A DNA stretch of 64,000 nucleotides, taken from positions 29,923-93,922 of the forward strand of contig CAYZJV010000002.1 in assembly GCA_964478945.1 (NCBI GenBank), given 5' to 3'. Under the pieces are notes generated by a model. It was given only the letters and a program-made list of their open reading frames with translations. It did not search any database and was not told where the DNA came from. This document shows positions 8,237-17,075 of the stretch, piece by piece (position 1 is the stretch's first letter; each line of letters starts with the position of its first letter). The DNA is from CAYZJV01 sp964478945 (GTDB lineage: Bacteria > Spirochaetota > Spirochaetia > Sphaerochaetales > Sphaerochaetaceae). A program made the position numbers and the translations under genes.

Positions 8237-10925
8237 TCACCTCCTTGATCATTTGTTCCAAGGTCGAAACCAATCGATGTTCCAGATCACCGGTGAAAGG
8301 ACCGGGCAATCCATAGTATCGGTAAGCGACATCGACCTCATACCCACCTTCATCCATTGCCTCTTCACTGGGAAGATATCCCAAAGAACCATTCGAGTAC
8401 CCCACCAACATCGACGGCACATCACCCGAGAGGCGTTTGATCCGCTTGCCCACCGATGAAAAGAGTTCACCGGGAACCGTCCACACCACCAGTGCATCCC
8501 CGATAGCCAACACAGACAACTGCGCAGGAGTGCTTTTGGGTATCGTATCCAGCGCCACCAATCGCTCCAACCAGTGTTTCTCCACTTCCACATCCCACAC
8601 TGGATTGTCATGGAGAAGCACAAATTCATCGAGGTCTTGGGCCGCCGCTTGCGCTTCGGTCAATCTCTTCTGATTCGAAACGCGCAACTGCTTCAATTCT
8701 TCATCGGAAGGAACACCTCTGAAAGGAAGCTCGATCGTCTTGACCACATGTCGAAGGGAATCCACTTTCCTGTTGGCAAATTGCGTCGAATCAAGAAGAC
8801 CCTTCAGTATCGTTGCGATCTCATCTCCAATTCTCTCGATATCCTCCACTGTCCCTTCCCTGAAAGAGACTCCATCCTCGGCGATGAGGGCAGGACGCAC
8901 ATCCCCACACGCTCCGGTGAAAGGCAGTACCTGGATTTGATTGCCAAAGAGTTTCTTCAACGATTGGACGATTTTCCCTGGATAATCGGCCGACACCTCC
9001 GAGATTCCCACTCCCAAAGTCGTGGGATGCACCGAAGTATTGATCCACATCGTATGGGGCTTCCCATCATACTCTCTGAACACGGTAGCGATGATTTCAT
9101 CGTCCCTACTGCCGAGAGGATTGGGACGCATCCTGACCTTTCCCTGCACAGAATCCTTGAAGCGCCTATTGATTCCAATGGGTAGGGAGCATTTGAGTGT
9201 ACCGATGGTCACGGGAACCACACCCGTTCCCAAATTGAGGATCCCTTCTTGAATCCTTCGAACCACGGATTCGAAATACCCGGTATCCTTCTCAAGTGCA
9301 CCGAGGTCGATCACCGGAGGTGCGGTATGGGTGTGGGTGGTGGTGACGATGATATGGTCAGGTGCGATTCCCACCAAAGGGGAAATGGTGCCACGTACTG
9401 TCTCAACCGACTGCTTCGACAATTCGAGAAGATCCAAGGATACCACCATACTCCTTTGATACCCGGTCTCAAGCAAACAAATCCGTGCCGAAAGAGGATC
9501 GAGAATCGCAGTGGATGCCCCGCTCCTCGCCGCATGACCCGATAAACGGCAACCTATCGACGGGGTGATATCGACCTCAACCGTTTCCATCATGAGAGGA
9601 ATCTGTTGCGCCAACACATCATGGCAGGAAATGAGGGAAAGCCCGGTATGGTATCCGGGATCGAGATCGGGCGTAGCCGGGATCACCGGTATGGCATTCC
9701 CACTCGAATCAATGGTCTGGATCGCAATTTCACAAGCGGAAGGTTCCAGATAGAATTCCTTGAAGGCATCCATACAGGTGGAGAACCATCGCCTACCCCA
9801 TTCCGACCAATTCCGATCGGTATGGAAATCCTCCACCAAAGCGATTGCACGCATGGTTTCCGGCAATGACCACCAAGGCATGGAATCGTGTATGGGAATC
9901 GTGGTTTCCCCATCAACAGATTTCACGATTCCACCAGGTTCCCTGTACCCGTGGGCGAAATTGGTGGCAATCAATTCAGGAAGCAATTCCTTGATCTTTC
10001 CGAACCAAAGGGCCTGCTCGTCATCCAATGAGAATTCCTTTTCCACCACATGGATCAATTGAGCCACCAGTCCCACGAATTCCAAGGCATGGCCTGGATC
10101 GAGTGCAACCCGCCCTTCGGTATCCCGCGCGGGAGCACCCATTGGATCGATCCATTCGACAATTGTATACTCGGGCAGGGAGGACCACTTGTGGTCGATG
10201 TTCACATGGGCCCCGACCACACGTTCGATGAGTTGCCTCCCGATGGCGATTGCCGTATCATCCTTATCCAATCGCAGTAGCAGCGTGACTGCACCCAGGG
10301 CCAACATCTGACCGGCATAGCTGGTCCTGCCATCGGCATATGGCTGGTATTGGGAGGCATCGAAACTTATCTGGTCATTGTGGAAATTGTCGGCGAGAAT
10401 CGCTTCCAATACCGCAGTGATGTATCGCCTGGATGCGATTTTCTCCTCTTCGGAACCATACCTCTGGTAAAAAGCATACAAACCACGGGCACAAAAGAGG
10501 TCACTCATGGTATAACGTCCATCCTGAGGAAAATCTTCTCCCAAAAAGAAATGAAGATGTCCACCTCGGGTGGTTCCCGCACGTTTCAAGTGTTCGGCCA
10601 CAGTTCTCGCCAAATCGAACAATTCATCCGAATCGACCATTGGAATTCCCGAAAACGTAGCGTACCATTCGATATGTGTGGCAATCGCCTCCAGACCTCG
10701 ACCTTGGATCCACGCATATACATGTTCCTTATCCCTGATCCCGGGAATATCGAAATGATCGGTTCCCGTGATCGCATCGAGTTTGAGATCGATCCACCCA
10801 TACTCGGGATGCATCCTATGACGTTCGACCATGAGTCGCATCGTATCGTTGATGATACTTCTCATTTCCCTCATAAGGGAAAGGTTGGTCAACACTGCAC
10901 CTTCTTCCCGCATCTTATTCCTCAT
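8217..10925 (-). CDS. Two-domain protein: AGE-like (alpha/alpha) barrel fused to neutral ceramidase-like domain
   Basis: A 902-residue protein with no signal peptide. Residues about 30-440 resemble the N-acylglucosamine 2-epimerase barrel (VYAWIQGRGLEAIATHIEWY near 70, DPGHALEF at 276, WWSLPETMRAI at 351). Residues about 448-900 resemble neutral/alkaline ceramidase: VDITPSIGCRLSGHAAR at 451, zinc-site TTTHTHTAPP at 528, INTSVHPTTL at 628, TGACGDVRP at 670, then PGELFSSVG and the C-terminal GYSNGSLGYLPSEEA and EGGYEVD. Ceramidase-fold relatives in sugar operons probably hydrolyse amides or esters other than ceramide. The start shares ATGA with the amidohydrolase stop. Function is unknown; an epimerase-hydrolase fusion acting on an N-acyl sugar is a guess. 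Confidence 0.75.
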   Translation of the reverse strand: MRNKMREEGAVLTNLSLMREMRSIINDTMRLMVERHRMHPEYGWIDLKLDAITGTDHFDIPGIRDKEHVYAWIQGRGLEAIATHIEWYATFSGIPMVDSDELFDLARTVAEHLKRAGTTRGGHLHFFLGEDFPQDGRYTMSDLFCARGLYAFYQRYGSEEEKIASRRYITAVLEAILADNFHNDQISFDASQYQPYADGRTSYAGQMLALGAVTLLLRLDKDDTAIAIGRQLIERVVGAHVNIDHKWSSLPEYTIVEWIDPMGAPARDTEGRVALDPGHALEFVGLVAQLIHVVEKEFSLDDEQALWFGKIKELLPELIATNFAHGYREPGGIVKSVDGETTIPIHDSMPWWSLPETMRAIALVEDFHTDRNWSEWGRRWFSTCMDAFKEFYLEPSACEIAIQTIDSSGNAIPVIPATPDLDPGYHTGLSLISCHDVLAQQIPLMMETVEVDITPSIGCRLSGHAARSGASTAILDPLSARICLLETGYQRSMVVSLDLLELSKQSVETVRGTISPLVGIAPDHIIVTTTHTHTAPPVIDLGALEKDTGYFESVVRRIQEGILNLGTGVVPVTIGTLKCSLPIGINRRFKDSVQGKVRMRPNPLGSRDDEIIATVFREYDGKPHTMWINTSVHPTTLGVGISEVSADYPGKIVQSLKKLFGNQIQVLPFTGACGDVRPALIAEDGVSFREGTVEDIERIGDEIATILKGLLDSTQFANRKVDSLRHVVKTIELPFRGVPSDEELKQLRVSNQKRLTEAQAAAQDLDEFVLLHDNPVWDVEVEKHWLERLVALDTIPKSTPAQLSVLAIGDALVVWTVPGELFSSVGKRIKRLSGDVPSMLVGYSNGSLGYLPSEEAMDEGGYEVDVAYRYYGLPGPFTGDLEHRLVSTLEQMIKEVNDDLQA

Positions 10926-11686
10926 TTCCCGTGGGTATCCAAATCGAACAATTCGATCGCGTTGCGTCCCATCAACAACTGCAGCACCTTTTGATCCAAT
11001 TTGGCATCATGCACCATTCCAAGGGCATAGCCCGGATGAAAGAGCGTGGTATCGGTACCGAACAAGACTCTTCGTGCACCAAAGGCATCGATCAGCTGGA
11101 CCAACTTGTCACTACTCGTACAACTGCTGCAGATCTCGGCATATACATTGGGTCCACTCCCGGCGATATCCATGGCGAGATGCCAGTCGAAACCACCGGC
11201 ATGGGCAAGTATCACCTTGAGCTCCGGGAATTCTTGGAGCACCGGCAACACTTGCTTGGGAGTCTCCCTCTCCGATCCATAGGTATGGATGAGAATCGGC
11301 AGATCATATTCCAAAGCCGCTTCGGCGATTTGTAATCCCGCACGGCTGTCGAACCGCTTGTTCTGGATCATAGGATGGATTTTCACCCCGACGAAGGAAG
11401 CCCTGCCATCCCCAGTCCTCTTATTTCCGTAATACTTGATCTGCCCAACCGACTCCTTGGGATAGTGCAGGTTCACCGTCACATATCCCAAGAGGCGATC
11501 CGTCGGGGAAAGTTCATTATCAAGCCACCGATTGCCTTCGATGAAATCGTAACGTACAGCCATGCTGCTGGAGACCACGGTGATATCGATTCCCCAGCGG
11601 TCCATTTGCGCAATCAGATCATCCCTTCCCAAATCGCTGGTGGGAAATGACCAGTGTCCCACATGTCCATGAACATCAACCACCAT
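10922..11686 (-). CDS. Amidohydrolase-2-family metal-dependent hydrolase (apparently active)
   Basis: A 254-residue TIM-barrel amidohydrolase. It retains the expected metal-binding pattern: H-x-H in VDVHGHVGHW at the start, VKIHP near 104, ILAHAGGFDW near 160, and the late Asp in VLFGTDTTL. Such enzymes hydrolyse lactones or amides, or decarboxylate. Its 3' end overlaps the fusion gene by 4 bp (ATGA), and its 5' end overlaps the paralogous amidohydrolase by 11 bp, so the two are tightly coupled and may form a heteromer. Substrate unknown. Confidence 0.8.
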   Translation of the reverse strand: MVVDVHGHVGHWSFPTSDLGRDDLIAQMDRWGIDITVVSSSMAVRYDFIEGNRWLDNELSPTDRLLGYVTVNLHYPKESVGQIKYYGNKRTGDGRASFVGVKIHPMIQNKRFDSRAGLQIAEAALEYDLPILIHTYGSERETPKQVLPVLQEFPELKVILAHAGGFDWHLAMDIAGSGPNVYAEICSSCTSSDKLVQLIDAFGARRVLFGTDTTLFHPGYALGMVHDAKLDQKVLQLLMGRNAIELFDLDTHGK

Positions 11687-12410
11687 GAGTGACCCTCTCC
11701 ATCAAAGCAATGGCATTTTTTGCAAGTAGATCTAAATAATCCACTTCCAAGATATGCTCGGGCGCAAGATTCAACACCGATTGAATCGATCCGAAGGGAG
11801 TATTTGATGCGAACAGCAAACGATCCGGAAAGGATTGGATCGCCTGCTCGACACTACCGGGGCCATGCAACAACCTCGTAGTCGGGTACAGGGACTTGCT
11901 ATCGCGGAATCTTATACTCCAATCGGCATAATCGTAGAAATGGAGGCTGCTTACCATCGGAAGTTCATCCTTGGTAAAATCGTTCACACGAGCCACATCA
12001 GCTGTCCCCGAATCGAGAAGAAGACCACATTTGTGCTCCCTCAGATATTCATACAGATAGAGGGCGACCGGATGTACCACATCCCAACCCTGTTCGACAG
12101 GATACAATCGCCAATATCCGGCACCTTGCTTGAATGCCGTTTCAAGTACTTCCCTGCACCTCTCGATACCTTCCAAGGGATTCACCGTGCAGACGCAAGT
12201 ATAGATGGGACCTTCACCATGATCGCCATCGTAGGTTTTCAACAATTGGTCGTTGCTCCACAACGGATCGTACCACAACCCTCCGAGATGGTGGATGAAG
12301 GCTCTTCCCACATGATGTCCACGCAACAGCGCCTCCACCCGTTCCCGGTTGGCGTCGACGGGTTGTCGAGGTGAAAACCCGATACTCACATGCCAATCGA
12401 CTAGCGACAA
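11676..12410 (-). CDS. Degenerate amidohydrolase-2 paralogue, probably without metal site
   Basis: A 244-residue relative of the adjacent amidohydrolase that has lost the usual metal ligands. The opening H-x-H is DWHVSIG, the VKIHP position reads YWRLYP, and the late GTD is ASN (LLFASNTPFGS). A His in LLHGPG may remain. The start appears to be TTG at 12410, preceded by GGGGTAGG. It lies 3 bp after the permease gene. The sequence suggests a structural partner of the downstream active paralogue or a binding protein, not a pseudogene, since the frame is intact and coupled by overlap. Confidence 0.65.
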   Translation of the reverse strand: MSLVDWHVSIGFSPRQPVDANRERVEALLRGHHVGRAFIHHLGGLWYDPLWSNDQLLKTYDGDHGEGPIYTCVCTVNPLEGIERCREVLETAFKQGAGYWRLYPVEQGWDVVHPVALYLYEYLREHKCGLLLDSGTADVARVNDFTKDELPMVSSLHFYDYADWSIRFRDSKSLYPTTRLLHGPGSVEQAIQSFPDRLLFASNTPFGSIQSVLNLAPEHILEVDYLDLLAKNAIALMERVTHGG

Positions 12411-12413
12411 GAC

Positions 12414-13247
12414 CTACCCCTTCATCCCGGTCAATGTGATACCTTGTATGATCTTCTTCCTCATGAGGAGGAACATGATAAGCACAGGTATGATGGAAAG
12501 CATGGAACCGGCATTGATCGGACCAAGATCCACCGTGAAACGATATTGGAACATACCCAAACCAAGTTCCATGGTCCACAGCTCCCTACTGCTGGTGATG
12601 ATCAAGGGCCATATGAACGCAGCCCACGTCTGTTGGAACGCGAAGATCGAGATGGCCCCGATGGGACCGCTGAGCATGGGGAACACCACACGAAGGAAAA
12701 TCTTCCATTCGGAAGCTCCGTCTATCCTCGCCGCATCCAACAATTCATCGGGAATCGATGCCATGATGTTCTGTCGCATGAAGAAGATTCCATAGCTCAT
12801 GATCAGATACGGTGCGACCAAACCCATGAACGTGTTCACCCAACCAAGATCAACCATACTCATGTAGAGTGGAATCATATAGACTTCCAAGGGAACCATG
12901 GCCGTCGAGAGTGTCAGTATGAACAGGAAGTTCTTCAACGGGAAATTGAATTTCCCGAACACATAACCAGCGATCGAACTGGTGATGAGGATACTCACTG
13001 TAGAAATTGAGGCCATCATCACACTGTTGATGAAAAACCGTGCAAAAGGAGCAGTGGCGAACACAGTGACATAATTCATCCCGGTGATGGTCTTCGGAAT
13101 CAACTGGGGAGGCCAACTCAACACCTCGTGTGGCGGTTTGAGCGAAGTGGAAAGCATCCACACGAAGGGAAGCACCATGATGGTCGCACCCATCAACAAC
13201 AGCACATGTTTGAGTATATTGGCGGATTTGCCGGCGTGACTCTTCAT
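12414..13247 (-). CDS. CUT1 sugar ABC transporter permease (MalG-like)
   Basis: A 277-residue inner-membrane permease with about six helices. The cytoplasmic EAA-type loop ELLDAARIDGASEWKIFLRV fits MalG-type CUT1 permeases and contacts the ATPase. No matching ATPase gene lies in this operon, as usual for CUT1 systems that share an MsmK/UgpC-type ATPase encoded elsewhere. The start has a GAGG about 9 bp upstream and overlaps the stop of the partner permease by ATGA. Confidence 0.9.
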   Translation of the reverse strand: MKSHAGKSANILKHVLLLMGATIMVLPFVWMLSTSLKPPHEVLSWPPQLIPKTITGMNYVTVFATAPFARFFINSVMMASISTVSILITSSIAGYVFGKFNFPLKNFLFILTLSTAMVPLEVYMIPLYMSMVDLGWVNTFMGLVAPYLIMSYGIFFMRQNIMASIPDELLDAARIDGASEWKIFLRVVFPMLSGPIGAISIFAFQQTWAAFIWPLIITSSRELWTMELGLGMFQYRFTVDLGPINAGSMLSIIPVLIMFLLMRKKIIQGITLTGMKG

Positions 13248-14209
13248 ACCAAGCCTCCTCTGCGTAGCAACCTTCGCTTCTCACGTCGCTCCTTGCTCCC
13301 CGAAATGCCAAACTGGATCAGGGTAAGGGCAAGAATGATCACGAACAACACGACCGCCTCGGCAGCCGCATAGCCGGTGCGGAAGTAACGGAAGGCATTC
13401 TCATAGATATCGAAGACGATGGTTCTCACCGCATTGCCCGGTGCCCCTTGTGGACCACTGGTCATGATGAACACCTGTGTGAACACATTGTAGGAATTGA
13501 TGGTCGAGATGACGAATACAAACAGCATGATTGGTCTGAGCAGCGGCATGATCACACGCCAGAACACCTGCATCGTGGAAGCTCCGTCAATTCTCGCAGC
13601 TTCTATGTAGGACTCGGGTATATCCCGCATTCCCACAAGAAAGATGATCATATTGTACCCGACGATCTTCCATACGCTCATGATGATGATGGCCACCATG
13701 GCCGTATTGGGAAACACCAACCATCCGATCGGTTCGATGCCGAACCAGGACAATACGTAGTTCAACAAACCATAGGTCGGGTCGTAGATCCACTTCCAAA
13801 CCACAGCGACAGGAACCATCGGAGTGATCACGGGAAGGAAGTAGATGGTCTCATACCATGCGCTGGCTCTCGAACGGGTTGAGAGTAGAGCTGCAAGCAA
13901 TACCGCGAATGCCACGCTGAACAGGGTAACGAACACAGCGAAGTAGGTGGTGTTGCGTAGGGAGAGTACGAACAACTCATCCCTGAATAGATCGGCGAAG
14001 TTGGTCGTTCCGATGAATTTCTGCAGAGGATTGCCAATCGTCGACTGGAACAGACTGTAGAGGAAGTTCTGAAAAATCGGAACCACGCGAACGAATCCGA
14101 AGATGAAGATCACCGGAAGTATCGCGGTATAGGCGAAAATCCTCTTCTTCAGTTCCGTCTCACTCAGTTTTCTTCGTCTCACCTTGGAATCTGACGGTAT
14201 ACGGTTCAT
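13244..14209 (-). CDS. CUT1 sugar ABC transporter permease (MalF-like)
   Basis: A 321-residue permease with a basic cytoplasmic N-terminus and about six helices. The loop SYIEAARIDGASTMQVFWRVIMP is the family's EAA motif. It pairs with the MalG-like permease encoded directly downstream (4-bp overlap) and with the solute-binding protein upstream, forming a CUT1 importer for a mono- or oligosaccharide or glycoside. The Shine-Dalgarno sequence is weak, consistent with lower expression than the binding protein. Confidence 0.9.
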   Translation of the reverse strand: MNRIPSDSKVRRRKLSETELKKRIFAYTAILPVIFIFGFVRVVPIFQNFLYSLFQSTIGNPLQKFIGTTNFADLFRDELFVLSLRNTTYFAVFVTLFSVAFAVLLAALLSTRSRASAWYETIYFLPVITPMVPVAVVWKWIYDPTYGLLNYVLSWFGIEPIGWLVFPNTAMVAIIIMSVWKIVGYNMIIFLVGMRDIPESYIEAARIDGASTMQVFWRVIMPLLRPIMLFVFVISTINSYNVFTQVFIMTSGPQGAPGNAVRTIVFDIYENAFRYFRTGYAAAEAVVLFVIILALTLIQFGISGSKERREKRRLLRRGGLV

Positions 14210-14236
14210 GGTGGGTACCTTTCTGGTCGGTCAAGA

Positions 14237-14262
14237 TATCGGGGAGCACATGCCCCCCGATA
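14237..14262 (-). terminator. Intercistronic hairpin after the CUT1 binding-protein gene
   Basis: TATCGGGG at 14237-14244 pairs perfectly with CCCCGATA at 14255-14262, and the 10-nt loop contains a further GCA/TGC pair. There is no T-run, so it is more likely a partial attenuator or mRNA 3'-end stabiliser that gives excess binding protein over permeases than a full stop. Confidence 0.6.
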
Positions 14263-14302
14263 AGTGTAAAACAGGACAATGAATAATCAAATGAAATAAT
14301 TG

Positions 14303-15610
14303 TCATTCCCCATACATGTTGTAGCGCTTGAGAATTTCATTGGTCTCTTTGCCGGCATCGGCGATCACCTTCTCGATACCTGCGGGATTGTTCACCAACG
14401 ACTTGTCGAGGAAGGCCGAAACCAGACGCTCGGCGAGACGGGTCATCACCTCATCGAAAGGACCGATTGGGATATAACCGAACTCTTCATATCCGGCTGG
14501 AGAAGCAAGGAATGCTTCAAATTGCGGCTTTGCGGCAATGATCGCATCGAGATCGACATCGGCACGGGCCGGCAGCCAACCAACATTGTCGAGCAACCAT
14601 TGCTGGTTCGCATCATTGACCATGAAGAGCACAAAATCCCATGCGAGATCAGGATTCTTCGCAGCCTTGGTGACATACAGGTTCTGGATATTAGTGATTC
14701 TACCCCAACGTGCGTCGGAAGGAACCAATGCGGTGTCGTAGTTCAAGTTGGGAGCCTTGGCTGCGGTATCGCCGATCACCCAGGATTCCCTGAAGAACAT
14801 TGCGGCCTGGCCAAGTTGGAACGCTTCAGCATCGTGTTTGATCTTATGATCGTCCCAGTGGTCCTTGTACAAGGCATCGATGTAATACTTCAATGCGCTT
14901 CTTCCAGCTTCATTGTTGTACCCTGCATGATAGGTACCGGGAGTCTTACCCTCTTCGATGATCGTTCCACCCATCGGATAGAGTACGAACCACCATTTTT
15001 CGGCAACACCGGAACCCTGTCCAGAAATTCTCAAGCTGTGTCCAGCCCTGGTGAGATTTCCCGCAGCATCATATTTCGCCAACTTCTTGGCATACTCATA
15101 CATCTCATCCATGGTCTTCGGTGGTCCGGCAAGACCAGCTTCGGCGAACATGTCGGTATTGTAGAACAGTGCGGTACGACCTTGGAAGAACGGAACACCG
15201 TAGATATCTCCCTGATAGGTGTTGTTGTCCTTCGCGAAGTCGCTGTACCTACCGTCCGCTGTAACGAAATCCTTGACATTGGCCGGCATCTTCGGCATGA
15301 ATCCACCTTCGATGAACTTTTGGTTGGCATACACCGACACATCGATGATGTCGGCAACCGTGTTCGACGGAATGGTGGCCGAGAGCTTCTGCTCGAACTC
15401 CCGCAATGGATGGGTCACGATGTTGAACTCCACATTGGGATGGGTCTTCTGGTACTCTGCCGCGGCATGCTTGTAGAACGCCTCCATCTCGGGATATCCA
15501 CACCAGATGGACAAGGTCTCCTTGCCACCGGTCTCCGCAGCTCCTCCGGCGAACACCATATTCGCCACAAGCAACAGAGCCAACAGTACGATACTTAATT
15601 TCCGTGCCAT
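14303..15610 (-). CDS. CUT1 sugar ABC transporter solute-binding protein
   Basis: An extracytoplasmic binding protein of about 435 residues that captures the sugar for the two downstream permeases. The start MARKLS at 15610 is set by AAAGGAGG 5 bp upstream. An earlier in-frame ATG at 15631 would precede that site. The signal peptide (LSIVLLALLLVANMVFAGGAAE) ends in the G-G-A-A-E pattern typical of spirochaete binding proteins. Family features are NTDMFAEAGLAGPPKTMDE and the DLAWDFVLFMVND region. A promoter and operator lie just upstream (15646-15699). Confidence 0.92.
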   Translation of the reverse strand: MARKLSIVLLALLLVANMVFAGGAAETGGKETLSIWCGYPEMEAFYKHAAAEYQKTHPNVEFNIVTHPLREFEQKLSATIPSNTVADIIDVSVYANQKFIEGGFMPKMPANVKDFVTADGRYSDFAKDNNTYQGDIYGVPFFQGRTALFYNTDMFAEAGLAGPPKTMDEMYEYAKKLAKYDAAGNLTRAGHSLRISGQGSGVAEKWWFVLYPMGGTIIEEGKTPGTYHAGYNNEAGRSALKYYIDALYKDHWDDHKIKHDAEAFQLGQAAMFFRESWVIGDTAAKAPNLNYDTALVPSDARWGRITNIQNLYVTKAAKNPDLAWDFVLFMVNDANQQWLLDNVGWLPARADVDLDAIIAAKPQFEAFLASPAGYEEFGYIPIGPFDEVMTRLAERLVSAFLDKSLVNNPAGIEKVIADAGKETNEILKRYNMYGE

Positions 15611-15645
15611 ACTTTCCTCCTTTTCAGGCATATGAAAACTTCGGC

Positions 15646-15699
15646 AACATTTAATAATGTTACGTGTTATTATATACCCGAGGTTCCATATGGCGTCAA
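15646..15699 (-). promoter_or_regulatory. Promoter and palindromic operator of the CUT1 operon
   Basis: On the minus strand, TTGACG (15694-15699) is followed after 17 bp by TATATA, overlapping a TATAAT (15669-15674). Just downstream is the perfect inverted repeat AACATT-TAAT-AATGTT (15646-15661), placed to block transcription. The same TATATAATAACA word (15665-15676) recurs upstream of nagA at 18270, so the adjacent ROK repressor (15706-16902) probably controls both. Confidence 0.55.
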
Positions 15700-15705
15700 G
15701 GAAAA

Positions 15706-16902
15706 TTAATCTTGAACTATCAACTCTTTTTGAAGACTATTTTTGAACAATTGCGCGGTACTTCCATAGATTTCACCCCTGAACTCAGGCTCAAGACGAA
15801 TGAACTCGACATCACCATGCGTGTATGGGGAAGTCCGCATATAGAACTGTCGTTTCATAAAGTCGTACACCGCCTCATCCATCAGGAACGGACTCAGCAA
15901 CACGACACGTTCCGGATGGAGAATCTGATACAAGGATGCGAGACTCAATGCCACGGCTTTGGTGGCATGTAGGATCAATTCTCCACTGCCCAAGTGGTGG
16001 GAAAGATAGAATTCCTTGAATTCATCCTCATTTTCAGGAACACCGGGAAACACTTTGGCGAGATCGGGCAGCAAAGCCCACAATGCGGCTTCGGTCTCAA
16101 GACAACCGATATTGCCACAACGACATTTGGTTTCATTGTTCAGATCGACCGCAACATGTCCGGCTTCCATGATATAGCCGGGAGTGGATTCGACAACCAC
16201 ACCATTCATCGCATAGGTCGCACCGATACCGTAACCCCAGTGGTACAGCAATGTGCCCCCACTGCCATAGTGCGGTTCATCCAGAAGAAGATCGTTCAAC
16301 TTCGCCTCCAAACTGGTGGAGATGAGCACTTCACACGCCAAGCTGTCAGAAAGCTGTTTGAATGAAAAGTTCTTGATGTTCGGCCACCGCATGGAGAAGA
16401 TCAGTTCCTGCCGTATTTTGTTGAAATTACCGAAAAATGAGAGTCCCACCCCTGCGAACATCGCACCAACCGGTTTCTTTTGCTTCAAAGGTTCGATGAG
16501 CTCGACAAGAATCCCCAGCAAATCTTCATTCTCCATCTGGGAAGAGACATTGACCATGTTTTCGGCCAACACATCACCCTTGATATTGAGCAATACCGCC
16601 TTCAACTGCTTCGATACGACATACACAGCCACCGCGACAAGAAAATTTTCATTCATATGGAGAGCAATCTCAGGACGACCCTTTTTCCCGTTGTTCCAGA
16701 TATCCCCTTCATACACCATACCCTGACCAATCAACTCGGTGACGACATTGGATACGGACGTTGGACGAAAGCCCAGATCGGTGACGATGCGTTTGCGCGT
16801 GATCCCAGGCTCCAGACAGATCTTCTGATAGACCCGTGCTTTTTCGGAATCCTTGATGCGGTGGACAGTTTGGTCATGGACAGTATGTAGAATCGACAAC
16901 AT
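15706..16902 (-). CDS. ROK-family transcriptional repressor
   Basis: A sugar-responsive repressor of about 398 residues. The N-terminal winged helix is visible (GITRKRIVTDLGFRPTSVSN), followed by the sugar-kinase-like ROK fold with YHWGYGIGATYAMNG and the zinc motif KCRCGNIGCLETE. The ATG at 16902 was preferred to an upstream in-frame ATG at 16986, because the latter would add 28 residues unlike the family. A GGAGG at 16919-16923 is rather distant (16 nt), so the start is uncertain. It lies between nagA and the CUT1 operon, and shared operator-like sequences at 15665 and 18270 suggest it regulates both. Confidence 0.88.
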   Translation of the reverse strand: MLSILHTVHDQTVHRIKDSEKARVYQKICLEPGITRKRIVTDLGFRPTSVSNVVTELIGQGMVYEGDIWNNGKKGRPEIALHMNENFLVAVAVYVVSKQLKAVLLNIKGDVLAENMVNVSSQMENEDLLGILVELIEPLKQKKPVGAMFAGVGLSFFGNFNKIRQELIFSMRWPNIKNFSFKQLSDSLACEVLISTSLEAKLNDLLLDEPHYGSGGTLLYHWGYGIGATYAMNGVVVESTPGYIMEAGHVAVDLNNETKCRCGNIGCLETEAALWALLPDLAKVFPGVPENEDEFKEFYLSHHLGSGELILHATKAVALSLASLYQILHPERVVLLSPFLMDEAVYDFMKRQFYMRTSPYTHGDVEFIRLEPEFRGEIYGSTAQLFKNSLQKELIVQD

Positions 16903-16927
16903 GAGTATAAGAAACCAACCTCCAATC

Positions 16928-17075
16928 AAATGGCAATGAAAGGTATCATTACCCCCAGGGCAAGCCCTTGGTCCAGTAGGCCCCAAGGAGCGAGGTATGA
17001 TTCCTTACGTTGCCTTCACTCGCTCGGGAGAGTGGACCATTATAAGGTCCCTTTCCTCTCGCTTAGTTTGGCAAT
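16928..17075 (-). repeat. Structured dispersed repeat, copy 1
   Basis: This stretch matches 27327-27445 along most of its length. The 5' 30 nt agree at about 24 positions, and the 3' part shares CCTCTCGCTT and GGTCCC-like segments. Both ends carry TGGCAAT in direct orientation. On the minus strand it can fold into stem-loops: GGACC/GGTCC, AAGGA/TCCTT, AGGG/CCCT and GGTA/TACC followed by TTT. It overlaps the last 12 codons of nagA (stop at 17040) and runs to just before the ROK gene. It may be a REP/MITE-type element or a 3'-UTR RNA structure. Confidence 0.55.

Noticed and set aside
14300..15598. Long open frame (432 codons) opposite the CUT1 binding-protein gene; similar long antisense frames at 23658-25100, 42115-43191 and 61687-62694
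   Set aside because: They mirror well-recognised proteins on the other strand, have no family motifs, and arise because the codon use of the true genes leaves few stops in that antisense frame.
15706..16986. An upstream start at 16986 for the ROK regulator
   Set aside because: It would translate part of the dispersed repeat and add 28 residues unlike the family N-terminus.
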